Shown here: positions 25,964 to 33,992 of the stretch, one piece after another | Position numbering within the stretch: position 1 is the stretch's first letter | Layout of the letters: each line of letters begins with the position of its first letter | Assembly (NCBI RefSeq): GCF_018860425.1 | Contig: NZ_JAHKPI010000014.1 | Coordinates: forward strand, 1-64,000 | Direction: 5' to 3' | DNA length: 64,000 bases | Source: Marinobacter sp. F3R08 | GTDB lineage: Bacteria > Pseudomonadota > Gammaproteobacteria > Pseudomonadales > Oleiphilaceae | The notes under the pieces: generated by a model | The model's input: the letters and a program-made list of their open reading frames with translations, nothing else | What the model was told of the DNA's origin: nothing | Database searches by the model: none | Made by a program: the position numbers and the translations under genes

Positions 25964-26482
25964 CTATCTGACTGGCTTCGTAAAAGGCCCGATGCGGAGC
26001 AGGAACTCGGAGTCGTGCTGTCCGCCGAAGTGGGTCTCTTTCTCGAAGTGCTCGTGGTAGGTGAGCTCGGCTCCCATATCACGGGCAAATGAACGGAACA
26101 GCGCCCATGAGGCATCGTTGTCGTCAGTGATGGTCGTCTCCATGTGGGTGACGTTCTTACACGCATCACGGGCAACAATGTCCTTCAGCATCCGCTTGGC
26201 CAGGCCCTGTCCACGACCTTTCTCGTGAACCGCTACCTGCCAGACAAAGACTGTCTCGGGCTGTTGGGGGGGGATATAACCGGAGATAAAGCCGACCAGA
26301 TCGCCGTCCTTCTCCGCGGCCACGCCGGTCTCGGCAAAGTGGCTGCACTGCAAGAGGTTGCAGTAAATCGAGTTGGGGTCCAGCGGCGGGCATTCGGCCA
26401 CGAGCTGGTGAAGCCTGAAGCCATCATCCTTCACAGGTTTGCGAAGCGTGATGGCGGTGGTATTCGAACCTTCTGATGTCAT
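25964..26482 (-). CDS. ectA: L-2,4-diaminobutyrate acetyltransferase
   Basis: A 172-residue GNAT enzyme that acetylates L-2,4-diaminobutyrate to N-gamma-acetyl-diaminobutyrate, the substrate of ectoine synthase. It has the EctA stretches VAECPPLDPNSIYCNLLQCS, VFVWQVAVHEKGRGQGLAKRM (acetyl-CoA loop) and TTITDDNDASWALFRSFAR. The ATG at 26482 is preferred; a TTG at 26503 would add seven residues and neither has a strong ribosome site. A good promoter lies 35-60 bp upstream. Confidence 0.95.
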   Translation of the reverse strand: MTSEGSNTTAITLRKPVKDDGFRLHQLVAECPPLDPNSIYCNLLQCSHFAETGVAAEKDGDLVGFISGYIPPQQPETVFVWQVAVHEKGRGQGLAKRMLKDIVARDACKNVTHMETTITDDNDASWALFRSFARDMGAELTYHEHFEKETHFGGQHDSEFLLRIGPFTKPVR

Positions 26483-26516
26483 AACGAGATCATTTCTTGT
26501 CAAAAGTTAGCGCCAA

Positions 26517-26544
26517 ATTATATAGACCACGAAATATATTTCAA
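26517..26544 (-). promoter_or_regulatory. Sigma-70 promoter of the ectoine operon
   Basis: On the minus strand TTGAAA (26539-26544) and TATAAT (26517-26522) are separated by 16 bases, close to ideal for RpoD, in an A+T-rich block that stands out from its surroundings. The expected start is about 25 bp before the ectA ATG. Osmotic control of ect promoters is known in other bacteria; nothing in this site proves it here. Confidence 0.65.
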
Positions 26545-26630
26545 GTCAGCCCTGAAAGCCGCCCACAGCAAAGCCCCGGCTCATTCTTGCAGAATAGGCC
26601 GGATTTAAGCATTCGCCAGTGACAGAATAG

Positions 26631-27581
26631 TTAAATCAGGGAATTAAAAATGAGGTCATTCACCCTCAGGGAGGTGCCATTTATCATCCGGTTCCGGTAG
26701 GACACGGCCGCGGGCGAGCCCGCCGGCCATAACCGGTCAAACTCCGGCAGCCAGGCCTCGAGAGAATAGGGCACGGGTAGCAGAGAGACATGCAGGCCGT
26801 GGCGCTCAACCCCGGTAACAGGCTCAATGACAGGGCTGGAAAGACCTATCCGGGTAATCAGACCGCGTGGGTCCGAGTACAGATTGCCCATACCCGCAGA
26901 GCCGTTGTTAACCACCATACGACCCCGCTCACCCACCAGACCCGACCAGAGCACCGGCAGACAGGTGTGAGTCGAAGCAATCAGGTCCGCATCTGATGCC
27001 AGAAACCACTCGGAGAGCTTGTGATCATTCCCGGCGGTGAAGGCCTCATGAGCCAGCCCCCAGCCGGCGAGTGACTCCGGATCTCCATGCACCACCAGAA
27101 TCTTTAGGCCTCCAAATATCAGGCATCGATACCTCGGTAGCAAAGACAATCGCTTCTGAATATCCGGGTGCTCTTCGGCAATGCCCTGCAGTCGTTCCAT
27201 GATCCGGTTCGAGCGCTCTACAACCCCCTGATCAACCGACTCCGGATAGGCACAACCGCAACCGGCACCCGCACTGGGGTTGGCCAACTCATAGTCCACA
27301 TTACCCAGGCTGACGGTATGGTCCAGCACCCGGTTATTGATGGTACGGAACAGACTGTCACTGGCATTGAACCAGTTGAAGTCGCCATTGAAAACCAACC
27401 GTACCCTGTGCCCCTGACGCTCTTCCGCAAGCGCCATCTGCTCGATCTCATCGAGGGCCCACGGATTTCCGTACAGCCCACCAATGATGTACAGCACGTC
27501 TTCGGAAACGGTACGGGGTTCCTGACACAGAGAAGTCGAGGGATAGCGATACGCCAATGGACAGCTGCGACCTTCGCTCAT
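26631..27581 (-). CDS. Unusual calcineurin-like metallophosphoesterase
   Basis: A 316-residue soluble protein. Phosphoesterase motifs II to V are visible: FNGDFNWF near residue 65, LGNVDYEL, VVHGDPES near 160 and STHTCLPVL near 195, then NNGSAG. The first motif, normally DxH, reads GGLYGNP, so two usual metal ligands are absent. An unusual CGCAYP pair of cysteines lies near residue 104. The ATG at 27581 is 4 bp past the symporter stop, so the two are co-translated or nearly so. The family and cluster are not known to me; the substrate could be the product of the neighbouring radical SAM enzyme, or something the symporter imports. Confidence 0.72.
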   Translation of the reverse strand: MSEGRSCPLAYRYPSTSLCQEPRTVSEDVLYIIGGLYGNPWALDEIEQMALAEERQGHRVRLVFNGDFNWFNASDSLFRTINNRVLDHTVSLGNVDYELANPSAGAGCGCAYPESVDQGVVERSNRIMERLQGIAEEHPDIQKRLSLLPRYRCLIFGGLKILVVHGDPESLAGWGLAHEAFTAGNDHKLSEWFLASDADLIASTHTCLPVLWSGLVGERGRMVVNNGSAGMGNLYSDPRGLITRIGLSSPVIEPVTGVERHGLHVSLLPVPYSLEAWLPEFDRLWPAGSPAAVSYRNRMINGTSLRVNDLIFNSLI

Positions 27582-27585
27582 GCGC

Positions 27586-28989
27586 TCAGGCCTCACCGGC
27601 AGCGAGCGAACGCCCGGCAAGACGCCGGACCAGCAACGGCGCAAAAAACCCGACCGAACATATCAGGAAGCCATAGGCATTAACTCCCAGAAGCATGGCG
27701 TATTTGCCATCACCAATGGCCCAGCTTGCCGGTATCAGACCAACTGCCAGCAAAACCCCCAGACCCAGTCCGGTCCAGAAACTCAGATGGAAGCTCCAGG
27801 GTGACCATTTGGTGAATCCGTAAAAGAGAAACACCGGCGCCAGGCCCATCACCATCGTGCCGGAAATGGTGGTGGCCTTCAGGATATCGGTACCGGCAAA
27901 CATGGGCAGGTTGCCAATAAACGCGAAGATGACCATTACAACCGCCCCCACCCGCATGCTCGGCAGCTTGTCCGACGCATGCCGGGCCAGGCGGGGCAAA
28001 TCAACCGCCAGGGATTTCGCCAGAGAGGTGAAGGTGGAATCCAGGGTAGAACCTGCCGAGGTCATCATCACCACACTCATAAAGAACAACGCTGCCAGCC
28101 CCAGGGACTGCCCCACCGCCGCAGGCGCATTGCCCATGGCCTCAATGCCGTTAAGCCGGGCGTGGACACCCACCAGACTGAATATAAACACCGCCACAAA
28201 GCCCAGCAACCCTGCCACCACGAAGCTCTTGAGCATGGTCTTTTCCTTGTTCACAAAGGCACGGTCAGTGAGCACCGGATCATGGAACGGATAGCTGAAC
28301 AACTGCAGCAATGCCACTAACAACAAATCAAAACCGGCATTGAGCCGGAACTCGCCGTCAGTCAGAAGCTCACGGGTATCGTTGGCCGGCAGTATCAGAA
28401 ACAGCACGGCGCCCACAAAGAACACAAACACGAATGCCTGAATCACATCGGTAAATATCGACGACCGCAAACCGCCTTTCAGACTGTAGGCAAGGGTAAA
28501 GAAAGTAAACAGCATCGCCGCCGCGTAATACTCCCACTCCCCGGGCAGCCCGAAATAACCGCCAACCACCGCCGTGTTGCTCCAGACCTCATTGTACAGC
28601 CGGATCAGAATCGCCGCTGCAAACGCCAGACCCGCCAGCCGGCCAAAGCGCGAGGTCAGAAAATCCTGCAAACTGCGAGCCCCGGTCTGAGTCCTGATCA
28701 GGTAGATCACATAGCCCGCCACCGGAATCGATAACCAGTAACTGGCATAGGCCAGACCGCCAACAACCCCATACGCCTCCCCCAGGTTGGCCGCATTGGT
28801 GACTGACTTGGCGAAAATCCAGCTGATAAAAATACTTGCCGTCAGCGACCACTGACCCACCGGGTTGCCCTGGTCATCCGCGCCTCTGTAGAACGAATTC
28901 GCATTCCTGCTCTTCGGCGACAGCACGTACATCACCACCCCGTAAACCAGCAGAAATCCCCAGAACAGGGTGGCTTCGCTAAAATTCAT
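27586..28989 (-). CDS. Sodium:solute symporter (SSS family)
   Basis: A 467-residue inner-membrane protein with about 13 hydrophobic helices, the SSS fold. Features include the N-terminal FWGFLLVYGVVMYVL, a polar WSLTASIFISWIFAKSV in the sodium-site region, and DPVLTDRAF after the sixth helix. SSS carriers take up proline, sugars, acids, urea and other solutes with Na+; the substrate here is unknown. It lies 137 bp after the radical SAM gene and 4 bp before the metallophosphoesterase gene. Confidence 0.88.
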   Translation of the reverse strand: MNFSEATLFWGFLLVYGVVMYVLSPKSRNANSFYRGADDQGNPVGQWSLTASIFISWIFAKSVTNAANLGEAYGVVGGLAYASYWLSIPVAGYVIYLIRTQTGARSLQDFLTSRFGRLAGLAFAAAILIRLYNEVWSNTAVVGGYFGLPGEWEYYAAAMLFTFFTLAYSLKGGLRSSIFTDVIQAFVFVFFVGAVLFLILPANDTRELLTDGEFRLNAGFDLLLVALLQLFSYPFHDPVLTDRAFVNKEKTMLKSFVVAGLLGFVAVFIFSLVGVHARLNGIEAMGNAPAAVGQSLGLAALFFMSVVMMTSAGSTLDSTFTSLAKSLAVDLPRLARHASDKLPSMRVGAVVMVIFAFIGNLPMFAGTDILKATTISGTMVMGLAPVFLFYGFTKWSPWSFHLSFWTGLGLGVLLAVGLIPASWAIGDGKYAMLLGVNAYGFLICSVGFFAPLLVRRLAGRSLAAGEA

Positions 28990-29062
28990 CGTCTTATTCC
29001 CGATTCAATGTCTGTCGCTTTCCAGAGTCAGCGCATAGCAAAACCCTTCACGCGGTCTGGGT

Positions 29063-29083
29063 GGCGGGGAGAAACTCCCCGCC
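29063..29083. repeat. Perfect 9-bp hairpin between the radical SAM and symporter genes
   Basis: GGCGGGGAG, three A, CTCCCCGCC: a very stable stem in the 137-bp gap on the path from the radical SAM gene to the symporter. No T-run follows on either strand. It may damp transcription, be a processing point, or fix the ratio of the two products. The same gap holds no open frame that could be a precursor peptide. Confidence 0.6.
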
Positions 29084-29126
29084 GGAAAATGTCGGAGTGA
29101 AGCCGCCTTATAAAGCCGGAACAAAC

Positions 29127-30098
29127 TCAAGCAGGCGCCGAACAACTGGCTCCGAAGCGGTAACAGGAAAAACACCGGTGATGCCGCAACATGATGCGCT
29201 CATCCATGCTCTCGGCCAGCGTGCCACCCAGATCGTACTCCGGATCGTCATCCACCAGCGTGCAGGCATACACCCGAACCTCATCATTTTTCTTCACCAG
29301 CATCCGGGTGTACGTGCACATAAAATGCGAACGGGCTTCTTTGGTCGGATACTTTTCCATGCAGGTCTCGGTAATCTCCGGACTGCCATCTTCCGACCCG
29401 GGCGTACCCAGATCCGGAAACGCGGTGAAGGCCAGATCCTCGGGAATACTCCACGTCCGGAAAATAGCCCTGAACGCCTCTTCCACATCCGCAGGGATTT
29501 CCTCCGGATCGGTCTGGCGAGCAATAGACACCTTGAAACCCTGCTCAATCAGCCAGTGGATGCCCTCCAGTGCCTGCTCGAAGCTGCCATCACCGCGATC
29601 CTTGTCATGCCGTGCGCGATCGGGGAAATCGAGGCTGACCCGAAAATGGATCGGGTAGGGATTATCCAGCAATGGAAGCACCTGATGCCGGCGTCTGAGC
29701 AGAGGCTCGGTGGCGTTGGTCAGCACAAAACAGGGCCGATGCTGGCTGGCGTAGTTCAGGATATTTACAAAGTCCCGAATCACAAACGGCTCGCCCCCGG
29801 TGAAGGAAAACTGTTCCACGCCCATGTCGATGGCTTCGTGGATAAAGGGCTTCACATCACTCAGCTTCATGCCCGGGATCCGCCCGTCGCCGGGGTGTGA
29901 GCCCTCAAGACAGAAAGGGCAGGCCAGGTTGCAGGCGGTACCAGTGTGGATCCACAGTTCCTTGAGCTTGTCCGCGTCAATGTAACCACGGGGGTCACCC
30001 TTGCGGGTGTGGGTCCAGCTATCGCGGGCCCGGGGTTCCAGGAGTTCCACGGCCGGAATACGTGTACTACGGGCCGGTCTGGCTTCGATCAGGGGCAT
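29127..30098 (-). CDS. Radical SAM enzyme with SPASM-like C-terminal cysteines
   Basis: A 323-residue enzyme with the radical SAM motif CNLACPFC near residue 57 and a GGEP-type motif FTGGEPF near 99. The C-terminal third has cysteines in a SPASM/twitch-like order: one in HFMCTYTR, one in VYACTLVDDD, then CFSCYRFGASC at the very end, enough for one or more auxiliary iron-sulfur clusters. Such enzymes act on peptides or small molecules. The start at 30098 has GAGGAG before the ATG. The genes downstream are a sodium symporter and an odd phosphoesterase. I do not recognise the subfamily and see no precursor peptide, so no product is proposed. Confidence 0.85.
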   Translation of the reverse strand: MPLIEARPARSTRIPAVELLEPRARDSWTHTRKGDPRGYIDADKLKELWIHTGTACNLACPFCLEGSHPGDGRIPGMKLSDVKPFIHEAIDMGVEQFSFTGGEPFVIRDFVNILNYASQHRPCFVLTNATEPLLRRRHQVLPLLDNPYPIHFRVSLDFPDRARHDKDRGDGSFEQALEGIHWLIEQGFKVSIARQTDPEEIPADVEEAFRAIFRTWSIPEDLAFTAFPDLGTPGSEDGSPEITETCMEKYPTKEARSHFMCTYTRMLVKKNDEVRVYACTLVDDDPEYDLGGTLAESMDERIMLRHHRCFSCYRFGASCSAPA

Positions 30099-30139
30099 AG
30101 ATGCTCCTCAGTAGTTCAATATCGTGGGGCCAAAGACAG

Positions 30140-30176
30140 GGGCGAGGCTGATTTAGTTCAGCCGTCGCCCGATTTT
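30140..30176. terminator. Stem-loop between the flavoreductase and radical SAM genes
   Basis: GGGCGA and GGCTGA (30140-30151) pair with TCAGCC and TCGCCC (30158-30170), one G bulged, twelve pairs in all. GATTTTTG follows on the plus strand. It lies in the 80-bp gap between the radical SAM start (30098) and the stop of the upstream flavoreductase (30179). For minus-strand transcription the T-run is on the wrong side, so it is at best a partial terminator of the flavoreductase message. Confidence 0.5.
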
Positions 30177-30178
30177 TG

Positions 30179-32374
30179 TCAGCCTGTGGTCACGTCTTTG
30201 TGTTTTTCCTGCTGACTTCCACCCTTGCCACGGCGCCAGCCGTGGAGCTTCTCCAGCAGCTTCAGAATGCCTTCGGGGGCATGAGCCCGTTTCCACTCGC
30301 CCGCTGCGTACTTGGCAGATTCGTTCCAGGTCGGGTAGGGGTGAATGGTGCCCAGAATCTTGTTCAGGCCAAGACCGTGTTTCATGGCCAGGGTGAACTC
30401 GGCGAGAATTTCACCGGCGTGGGCACCAACAACCACCACGCCCAGGATCTTATCCTTGCCAGGCGGGGTCAGTATCTTGATGAAGCCATAATCCTCACTC
30501 TCGGCAATGGCACGGTCGAGATCATCCAGTCCGTAACGGGTGACCTCATAGGCCACGCCCTGATCCCTGGCTTCGGCTTCACTGAGCCCCACCCGGGCCA
30601 CCTCCGGCGAGGTAAAGGTCACCCACGGCATCACCCGGTAATCGACTTTGAAGCGCTTGAACTGACCAAACAGACCGTTAACCGCGGCGTACCAGGCCTG
30701 ATGCGCTGCCGCATGAGTGAACTGATAGGGCCCGGCCACATCGCCACAGGCAAATACGTTGGGATAACGCAGGCTCATATCTTCGTCTACCGATACAGTT
30801 CCGTTCGGCAGGGTATCGACGCCGATCCGGTCAAGATTCAGCCCCGTGGTGTTGGCACGACGGCCGACCGCGACCAACACCTGATCGAACGGAATCCGCA
30901 CACGCTCACCCTGATGCTCGCAGTAGGCAACTTTCTCGTTTTCTTCGATGCAGAACTCCACCGCCGAGTGTTTCAAACGGACATCGACACCGTCTGCCTG
31001 AAACTGCTTGAGAATCAGTTCGGAGACATCAGCATCCTCTTTTGCCAGCAGACGCTCACCCATTTCCACCTGAATCACCTGGCTTCCCAGTCTGGCGAAG
31101 GCATGAGCCAGCTCCGAACCAATGGGGCCGCCACCCAGCACAAGCAGACGCTCAGGCTGTTCCTGCAGCTCCCACAGGTTATCCGACGTCAGCGGCTGCA
31201 TGTCTTTCAGCCCGGGGATCGGGGGCACGGCAGGCCTGCCTCCGGTGGCCACAATGATACTGCGGGCCGTCAGGCGCTCGGTGCGGCCATCATTGTGTCT
31301 GACTTCAAGTTCCCAGGGTGATACGAAGCTCGCTTCGCCCGAGATACAGTCAACGCCGAGTTTCTGATAACGCTCCGGTGAATCATGGGGCTCCACCTTG
31401 GCAATAACCTCCTGGACCCGGTTCATAACCTTCTTGAAGGAACCGTTCACCGGCACTGACTCCAACCCGTAGCGGTTGGCATGGCGCAGGGTATCCGCCG
31501 CCTTGGCACTGCGGATGAGGGCCTTGGAGGGCACGCAGCCGGTATTCAGGCAGTCACCCCCGAGTTTGTGCTTTTCAATCAGGGCCACCTTGGCTTTCAC
31601 GGCGGCAGCAATGTAGGCAGACACCAGTCCCGCGGAGCCACCGCCAATCACCAGCAGGTTGTAATCGAATTGTTCAGGTTTCTGCCAGCCGGCATAAACC
31701 TTGCGCCGGCGAATAAAGCCGACCACAAATTTGGCAATCAGGGGAAACAGACCCAGCAGGGCGAACGAGAGCAGCAGATCCGCCGACACGATATCGGCGG
31801 TGGACTGAATCTGGCCAAGCTGGGTACCGGCGTTCACGTACACAAAGGTTCCCGGCAGCATGGCAATCCAGCTCACCAGGGCATAAGTGCGCAGCTTCAT
31901 GGCGGTCAGGCCCATGGCCAGATTAATCAGGAAGAAGGGAAACACCGGCACCAGACGGAGGGTTGCCAGATAGAACGCGCCGTCCTTCTCTATGCCCCGG
32001 TCCATTTTTGCCACGGTCTCGCCATACCGCTTGCGCAGTGTATCCCGCATCAGAAAACGCGCTACGAGGAACGCCAGTGAGGCACCGACCGTGGAGGCAA
32101 TCGACACCGCCGCCAGACCGTACAGGTTCCCGAAGAACGCGCCCCCGGCCAGGGTCATGATCGTAGCTCCGGGCAGAGACAGTGCCGTGACCACAACATA
32201 GACAGCAACAAAACCTAGCACTGCAACCACCAGATTCTCGCTTATCCAATTATCGAGAAACTGCTGGTTCTGCTTCAGGTTTTCGAGGGTCAGAAGCTCA
32301 CTGCCACCGCTGACGATAAACCCGACGATCACGGCTGCGATCAACGCAACCAGGACCCATTTTTTTAGTGTCAT
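30179..32374 (-). CDS. TVP38/TMEM64 membrane domain fused to a dihydrolipoamide/mercuric-reductase-like flavoenzyme
   Basis: A 731-residue fusion. Residues 1-235 hold five or six membrane helices and the TVP38/VTT pattern LPGATIMTLAGGAFFG, then RLVPVFPFFLINLAMG. Residues about 245-715 are a group I pyridine nucleotide-disulfide oxidoreductase: LLVIGGGSAGLVSA (FAD), GGDCLNTGCVPSK (redox disulfide), VLGGGPIGSELAHAF (NAD(P)H), ACGDVAGP, and HPYPTWNESAKYAAG with the catalytic His-Glu pair of the dimer partner. The mercuric-reductase N-terminal metal domain and C-terminal Cys pair are absent. AAGGA precedes the ATG at 32374. The disulfide reductase is tethered to the inner membrane; its substrate is unknown. 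Confidence 0.9.
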   Translation of the reverse strand: MTLKKWVLVALIAAVIVGFIVSGGSELLTLENLKQNQQFLDNWISENLVVAVLGFVAVYVVVTALSLPGATIMTLAGGAFFGNLYGLAAVSIASTVGASLAFLVARFLMRDTLRKRYGETVAKMDRGIEKDGAFYLATLRLVPVFPFFLINLAMGLTAMKLRTYALVSWIAMLPGTFVYVNAGTQLGQIQSTADIVSADLLLSFALLGLFPLIAKFVVGFIRRRKVYAGWQKPEQFDYNLLVIGGGSAGLVSAYIAAAVKAKVALIEKHKLGGDCLNTGCVPSKALIRSAKAADTLRHANRYGLESVPVNGSFKKVMNRVQEVIAKVEPHDSPERYQKLGVDCISGEASFVSPWELEVRHNDGRTERLTARSIIVATGGRPAVPPIPGLKDMQPLTSDNLWELQEQPERLLVLGGGPIGSELAHAFARLGSQVIQVEMGERLLAKEDADVSELILKQFQADGVDVRLKHSAVEFCIEENEKVAYCEHQGERVRIPFDQVLVAVGRRANTTGLNLDRIGVDTLPNGTVSVDEDMSLRYPNVFACGDVAGPYQFTHAAAHQAWYAAVNGLFGQFKRFKVDYRVMPWVTFTSPEVARVGLSEAEARDQGVAYEVTRYGLDDLDRAIAESEDYGFIKILTPPGKDKILGVVVVGAHAGEILAEFTLAMKHGLGLNKILGTIHPYPTWNESAKYAAGEWKRAHAPEGILKLLEKLHGWRRGKGGSQQEKHKDVTTG

Positions 32375-32631
32375 GAAACAATCCTTTCTAACTTGAACGT
32401 GATACCGCAAAGACACGCCAGATCCGGAAGTGTTACACCAGACCTGTTAATTCTGTTTCCGTTGCCGGGTTAATTATGTTGTACGTCGTTTCTTCAACTA
32501 TTGTGTCAACGATTACTCATGAATATCTAACAAATCGATCACGACTGCCCTGAAACTAATTAAAGGAACTATTTACTGACTTTGCGAACTTAATGCTATT
32601 ATTGAACGATTGCTCATAAAAGGAAAGCACA

Positions 32632-33249
32632 ATGGCCGATTCAGCTCCCCTCAAGGAAGCAGCCCTGATTGAGAGCCTGAAAGCAGGGGACAATCAGTCT
32701 TTTCAGGAAGCGGTTCGCACCTTCACTCCGGGAATGCTGGCCGTCGCCCGTTTCTATCTGGATCACTCCAGTGCAGAAGAGGTGGTTCAGGACTGCTGGG
32801 TTTCGGTTATTGACGCCATTCAGAGATTCGAAGGCCGGTCAGGCCTGAAAACCTGGCTACACCGTATCGTTGCCAACCGCTGCAAAAACCGGCTTCGTAC
32901 TGTCAAAAGGGAAGTCTCAGCGGATTTTTCCGAGAGCCTCGAGCCGGAACTGGCCGATCGCTTCAACGCCAAAGGACGCTGGGATGTGCCGCCAAAGCTG
33001 CAATTTCACGATTCCGCAGACAGGCTGATAGAAAACGACGCTCTCAGTGATTGCCTCGACAAACACCTCTCCACTCTGCCGGAAACCCAACGTTCGGCTC
33101 TGATGCTCTATGAAGCCCATCAGCACAAATCCGACGACGTTTGTAACATTCTGGACGTCAGCGCCTCTAACCTTCGTGTACTTTTACACCGTGCAAGGCA
33201 AAAGATCTTTCTGATGGTTGAAACATTTCAGGAGACGGGCGAATGCTGA
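32632..33249 (+). CDS. ECF sigma factor
   Basis: A 205-residue extracytoplasmic-function sigma factor with regions 2 (LDHSSAEEVVQDCWVSVIDA, then FEGRSGLKTWLHRIVANRC) and 4 (LPETQRSALMLYEAHQHKSDDVC then SASNLRVLLHRARQKI). The linker between them, about residues 85-130, is longer than usual. AAAGGAAAG precedes the ATG. Its end overlaps the start of a zinc-finger anti-sigma gene by 7 bp, the standard sigma/anti-sigma arrangement. It is divergent from the flavoreductase across a 257-bp A+T-rich gap that must hold both promoters. Confidence 0.92.
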   Translation: MADSAPLKEAALIESLKAGDNQSFQEAVRTFTPGMLAVARFYLDHSSAEEVVQDCWVSVIDAIQRFEGRSGLKTWLHRIVANRCKNRLRTVKREVSADFSESLEPELADRFNAKGRWDVPPKLQFHDSADRLIENDALSDCLDKHLSTLPETQRSALMLYEAHQHKSDDVCNILDVSASNLRVLLHRARQKIFLMVETFQETGEC

Positions 33250-33503
33250 TGTGCAAGGAACTGGCTGCCATTGCCAGCGATTACATTGATGGTGAACTGA
33301 CCGGTATGCAAAACCTGTCCGTGAAAATGCACCTGATGATGTGCAAGGACTGCCGGACCTTTATTGGTAACCTGCGAGCGAGTAGCGACTTGCTCAGCGC
33401 CCACTCATCAGGGCGGGCGCAGGAAGAGTTTCTGCGCCGGATTGATGAACGGGTGGCCGATGCGCTCGAAGAGCGCAAGACCGGGACAGGCGATCATGAA
33501 TGA
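33243..33503 (+). CDS. Anti-sigma factor with zinc finger (ZAS-like)
   Basis: An 86-residue protein with Cys4 near the start and HLMMCKDC near residue 30, the His-x3-Cys-x2-Cys core of zinc-binding anti-sigma domains. No membrane segment is present, so it is a cytoplasmic anti-sigma like RsrA or ChrR-type sensors; a redox or metal signal is a reasonable guess. The start overlaps the sigma gene, which couples their translation. An ATG two codons later (33249) is an alternative start. Confidence 0.88.
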   Translation: MLMCKELAAIASDYIDGELTGMQNLSVKMHLMMCKDCRTFIGNLRASSDLLSAHSSGRAQEEFLRRIDERVADALEERKTGTGDHE

Positions 33504-33600
33504 CCGTCCGGATTTCGTTCTAAAGTGCCATTGGCCCAGTCCCCGCCAGGCGGTTCAATGACAGGGTCTTTCCCTTTGAATCGGCTTGCGGAGGCCTACA

Positions 33601-33912
33601 ATGATAAAAGTCAGCGTTCTGTACCCGAAAACCAACGACAGCACCTTCGATATTGGCTACTACCGTGACACCCACATGGCACTGGTTCGCGACCGGCTCG
33701 GTGATGCGTGCAAACGCACCGCCATTGAATCCGGCCTTGCCGGTGGTGCGCCGGGGCAGGAACCCACCTACATAGCCATGGGTCACCTTTATTTCGAATC
33801 TGTCGACCAGTTCCAGAGTTCGTTTGGCCCCCACGCCAGGGAAATTCTCGGCGATATTCCCAACTTTACCAATGTGGAACCAACGGTACAGATCAGCGAA
33901 GTGATCGAATAG
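33601..33912 (+). CDS. EthD family protein
   Basis: A 103-residue ferredoxin-fold protein of the EthD type: MIKVSVLYPKTNDSTFDIGYYRDTHM at the start includes the family's YY-x-TH motif, and GHLYFESVDQFQSSF follows near residue 62. EthD proteins are small dimeric proteins linked to degradation or quinone chemistry, with few proven reactions. GGAGG lies six bases before the ATG at 33601, so the five extra codons upstream are not used. It may be part of the ECF regulon since it follows the anti-sigma gene by 97 bp on the same strand. Confidence 0.82.
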   Translation: MIKVSVLYPKTNDSTFDIGYYRDTHMALVRDRLGDACKRTAIESGLAGGAPGQEPTYIAMGHLYFESVDQFQSSFGPHAREILGDIPNFTNVEPTVQISEVIE

Positions 33913-33992
33913 CCATCCACCTCAGTGGGCGTGGAGAGGGAATAAAACCTCTGATTCAGGAGGACATTCACATCAGGTATTGAGGATCTCCA

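Noticed and set aside
32565-32570. GGAACT as an ECF -35 element before the ECF sigma gene
   Set aside because: No matching -10 element lies 16-17 bp downstream, so autoregulation cannot be claimed from it.
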